DNA from: Streptacidiphilus sp. P02-A3a
Lineage (GTDB): Bacteria; Actinomycetota; Actinomycetes; Streptomycetales; Streptomycetaceae
Assembly: GCF_014084105.1 (NCBI RefSeq)
Contig: NZ_CP048289.1
Location: 9,247,922 to 9,311,921, forward strand
DNA length: 64,000 bases
Direction of reading: 5' to 3'
A program made the translations under genes and the position numbers. The number at the start of each line of letters is the position of its first letter. Position 1 is the first letter of the stretch. Positions 62,874 through 64,000 of the stretch are shown one piece after another. The notes under the pieces were generated by a model. The model made no database searches. It saw nothing but the letters and a program-made list of their open reading frames with translations, and had not been told where the DNA came from.

Positions 62874-64000
62874 GTGGGCGAGGCGGCAGGGCAGAGAAGT
62901 CGCACCAGGGAACGAAACGGCGGGCCCGCGCTGCTGCGCGCACCCGTCCGCGCCTCCCTCCGCAGCCCCGGTCGGCTGCGCCGCGCGGCCACGGTCCTGG
63001 CGGCGGCCGGGCTGACGCTGCTGAGCGGCTCCGCGCTGGCCCCGGCGGCCCAGGCGTCCGAGTTCCGGATCGGTCCGGCCACCGCCAGTGCGAGCCCGGC
63101 CAGGACCGCCGTCACGACCGCGAGCGACGTCTCCGCCGTCGGCACGACCTACCCGGCGGTGGTCTCGCTGGTGAAGATCGATCCGCCGGTGCCGGTGGCC
63201 GGGCAGAAGATCACCATCACCGGCACCGTCAAGAACGGCGGCAGCAGCACCATCCAGTCGCTCCAGGTGGGGCTGGCGGTGGGCACCACCAAGATCGCCA
63301 ACCGGTACACCATCTCCACCATCGCCGGGGACACCACACCGCAGCCCTCGGACGCCCAGGAGCTCGCGAACGTCCCGACCCAGCAGCTCGGGCCGCTGGT
63401 GGCGGGCGCCACCAGTCCCCAGTTCACCATCACCGTGAACGTCAACGACCTCGGCCTGACCGCCGGCGGTGTCTACGAGCTGGACGTGGACGCCACCAGC
63501 GGCGGCCCGGGATCGCAGTCGCTGGGCGTCGCCCGCACCTTCCTGCCGTACGACCCGTCGCCGGGCACCGCCCAGGCGACCCAGGTCGCCACCCTCTGGC
63601 CGCTGGTGGATCAGCCCCGGGTGCAGGCGCAGGTGTACCACGCGGGGACCACCCAGTCGGCCGGGCAGGCGGTGCTGACCGAGGACGACTCGCTGATCCA
63701 GGAGCTGGGGTACGGGGGCCGGCTCAACCAGCTGGTGACCAACGGCAGCAGTGTCACCGCCTCCCCGCTGAAGCTGACCTGGGTGATCGACCCGGATCTG
63801 ATCGACACGGTCAACTCGATGCGCAACGGCTACCAGGTGGTCAGCGACGCCCAGGGCAGCGTGGCCGCCGCCACCCCCGAGTGCAACTGCACCAGGAAGG
63901 GCAGCCAGGCCGGGGTCACGGCCGCCCGGCAGTGGCTGCTACAGCTCCAGTCCGCGCTGGTGGGCCTCAACTCCTCGCAGGTCATCTCACTGGCGTACGC
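62874..64000 (+). CDS. Secreted/membrane DUF6049-like protein, 5' part
   Basis: Frame open to the window end (375 codons), so the protein is partial. GTG 62874 (GAGGA upstream) leads to a long basic region, a hydrophobic signal (TVLAAAGLTLLSGSALA) and probable cleavage at AQA/SE. Two beta-domain regions follow (ITITGTVKNGGSSTIQSLQV; LTWVIDPDLIDTVNSMRNGY). Position after cca matches a conserved large membrane protein gene that precedes murJ in Streptomyces. An earlier ATG at 62796 is in frame. Function unknown. Confidence 0.75.
   Translation, partial: MGEAAGQRSRTRERNGGPALLRAPVRASLRSPGRLRRAATVLAAAGLTLLSGSALAPAAQASEFRIGPATASASPARTAVTTASDVSAVGTTYPAVVSLVKIDPPVPVAGQKITITGTVKNGGSSTIQSLQVGLAVGTTKIANRYTISTIAGDTTPQPSDAQELANVPTQQLGPLVAGATSPQFTITVNVNDLGLTAGGVYELDVDATSGGPGSQSLGVARTFLPYDPSPGTAQATQVATLWPLVDQPRVQAQVYHAGTTQSAGQAVLTEDDSLIQELGYGGRLNQLVTNGSSVTASPLKLTWVIDPDLIDTVNSMRNGYQVVSDAQGSVAAATPECNCTRKGSQAGVTAARQWLLQLQSALVGLNSSQVISLAY

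Overview
High-GC actinobacterial chromosome, most likely family Streptomycetaceae. From about 42.9 kb to the end, gene content and order match the conserved Streptomyces core near oriC: dnaB, MATE exporter, rplI, rpsR, ssb, rpsF, femX-like, alanine-racemase-like, GT87-like, bifunctional penicillin-binding protein, PadR regulator, inositol-1-phosphate synthase, MFS, CCA tRNA nucleotidyltransferase, and the start of a large secreted or membrane protein. A perfect parS site (59632-59645) and two DnaA boxes upstream of dnaB fit an origin-proximal position. I cannot assign genus or species.

Layout. (1) 1-6807: ordinary chromosomal genes: the end of an FtsX-type permease, a metallo-beta-lactamase-fold hydrolase, a LuxR-type regulator, a small ORF, an LAxTG surface protein and a DUF574-type methyltransferase. 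(2) About 6832-42904: a 36-kb accessory island that I interpret as one Tn7-like transposon. Both ends carry TGTAGG(A/G)TCTC in inverted orientation. The right end holds a translationally coupled tnsA-tnsB-tnsC-tniQ operon, and that end lies 9 bp beyond the dnaB stop codon. (3) 42905-64000: the core region.

Inside the island, mobile elements are nested. A pair of 3,783-bp Tn554-like elements (two tyrosine recombinases, a small HTH protein and a TnpC-like protein) lies in inverted orientation at 10631-14413 and 24321-28103. They bracket a decayed Tn3-family transposon that carries an ABC exporter and a two-component system. The whole 17.47-kb unit splits one gene whose halves (28336-28104 and 10629-9966, minus strand) rejoin in frame. 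An IS21-family element (33019-38235, 5-bp target duplication CTGGG) splits tniQ. A second IS21-family element with a passenger gene (33537-36457, target duplication CCAGT) splits the first one's istA. Other cargo includes an Abi_C-type abortive-infection protein, a SUKH-like protein, a likely immunity protein with a toxin-like remnant, and a dead IS66 transposase.

Of the Tn7-like machinery, tnsABC look intact. tniQ carries three separate lesions (IS insertion, +1 frameshift, amber stop), so the element is probably no longer able to choose its own target. The Tn554-like pair looks intact in both copies. Frameshifts are common in the island and absent from the core genes.
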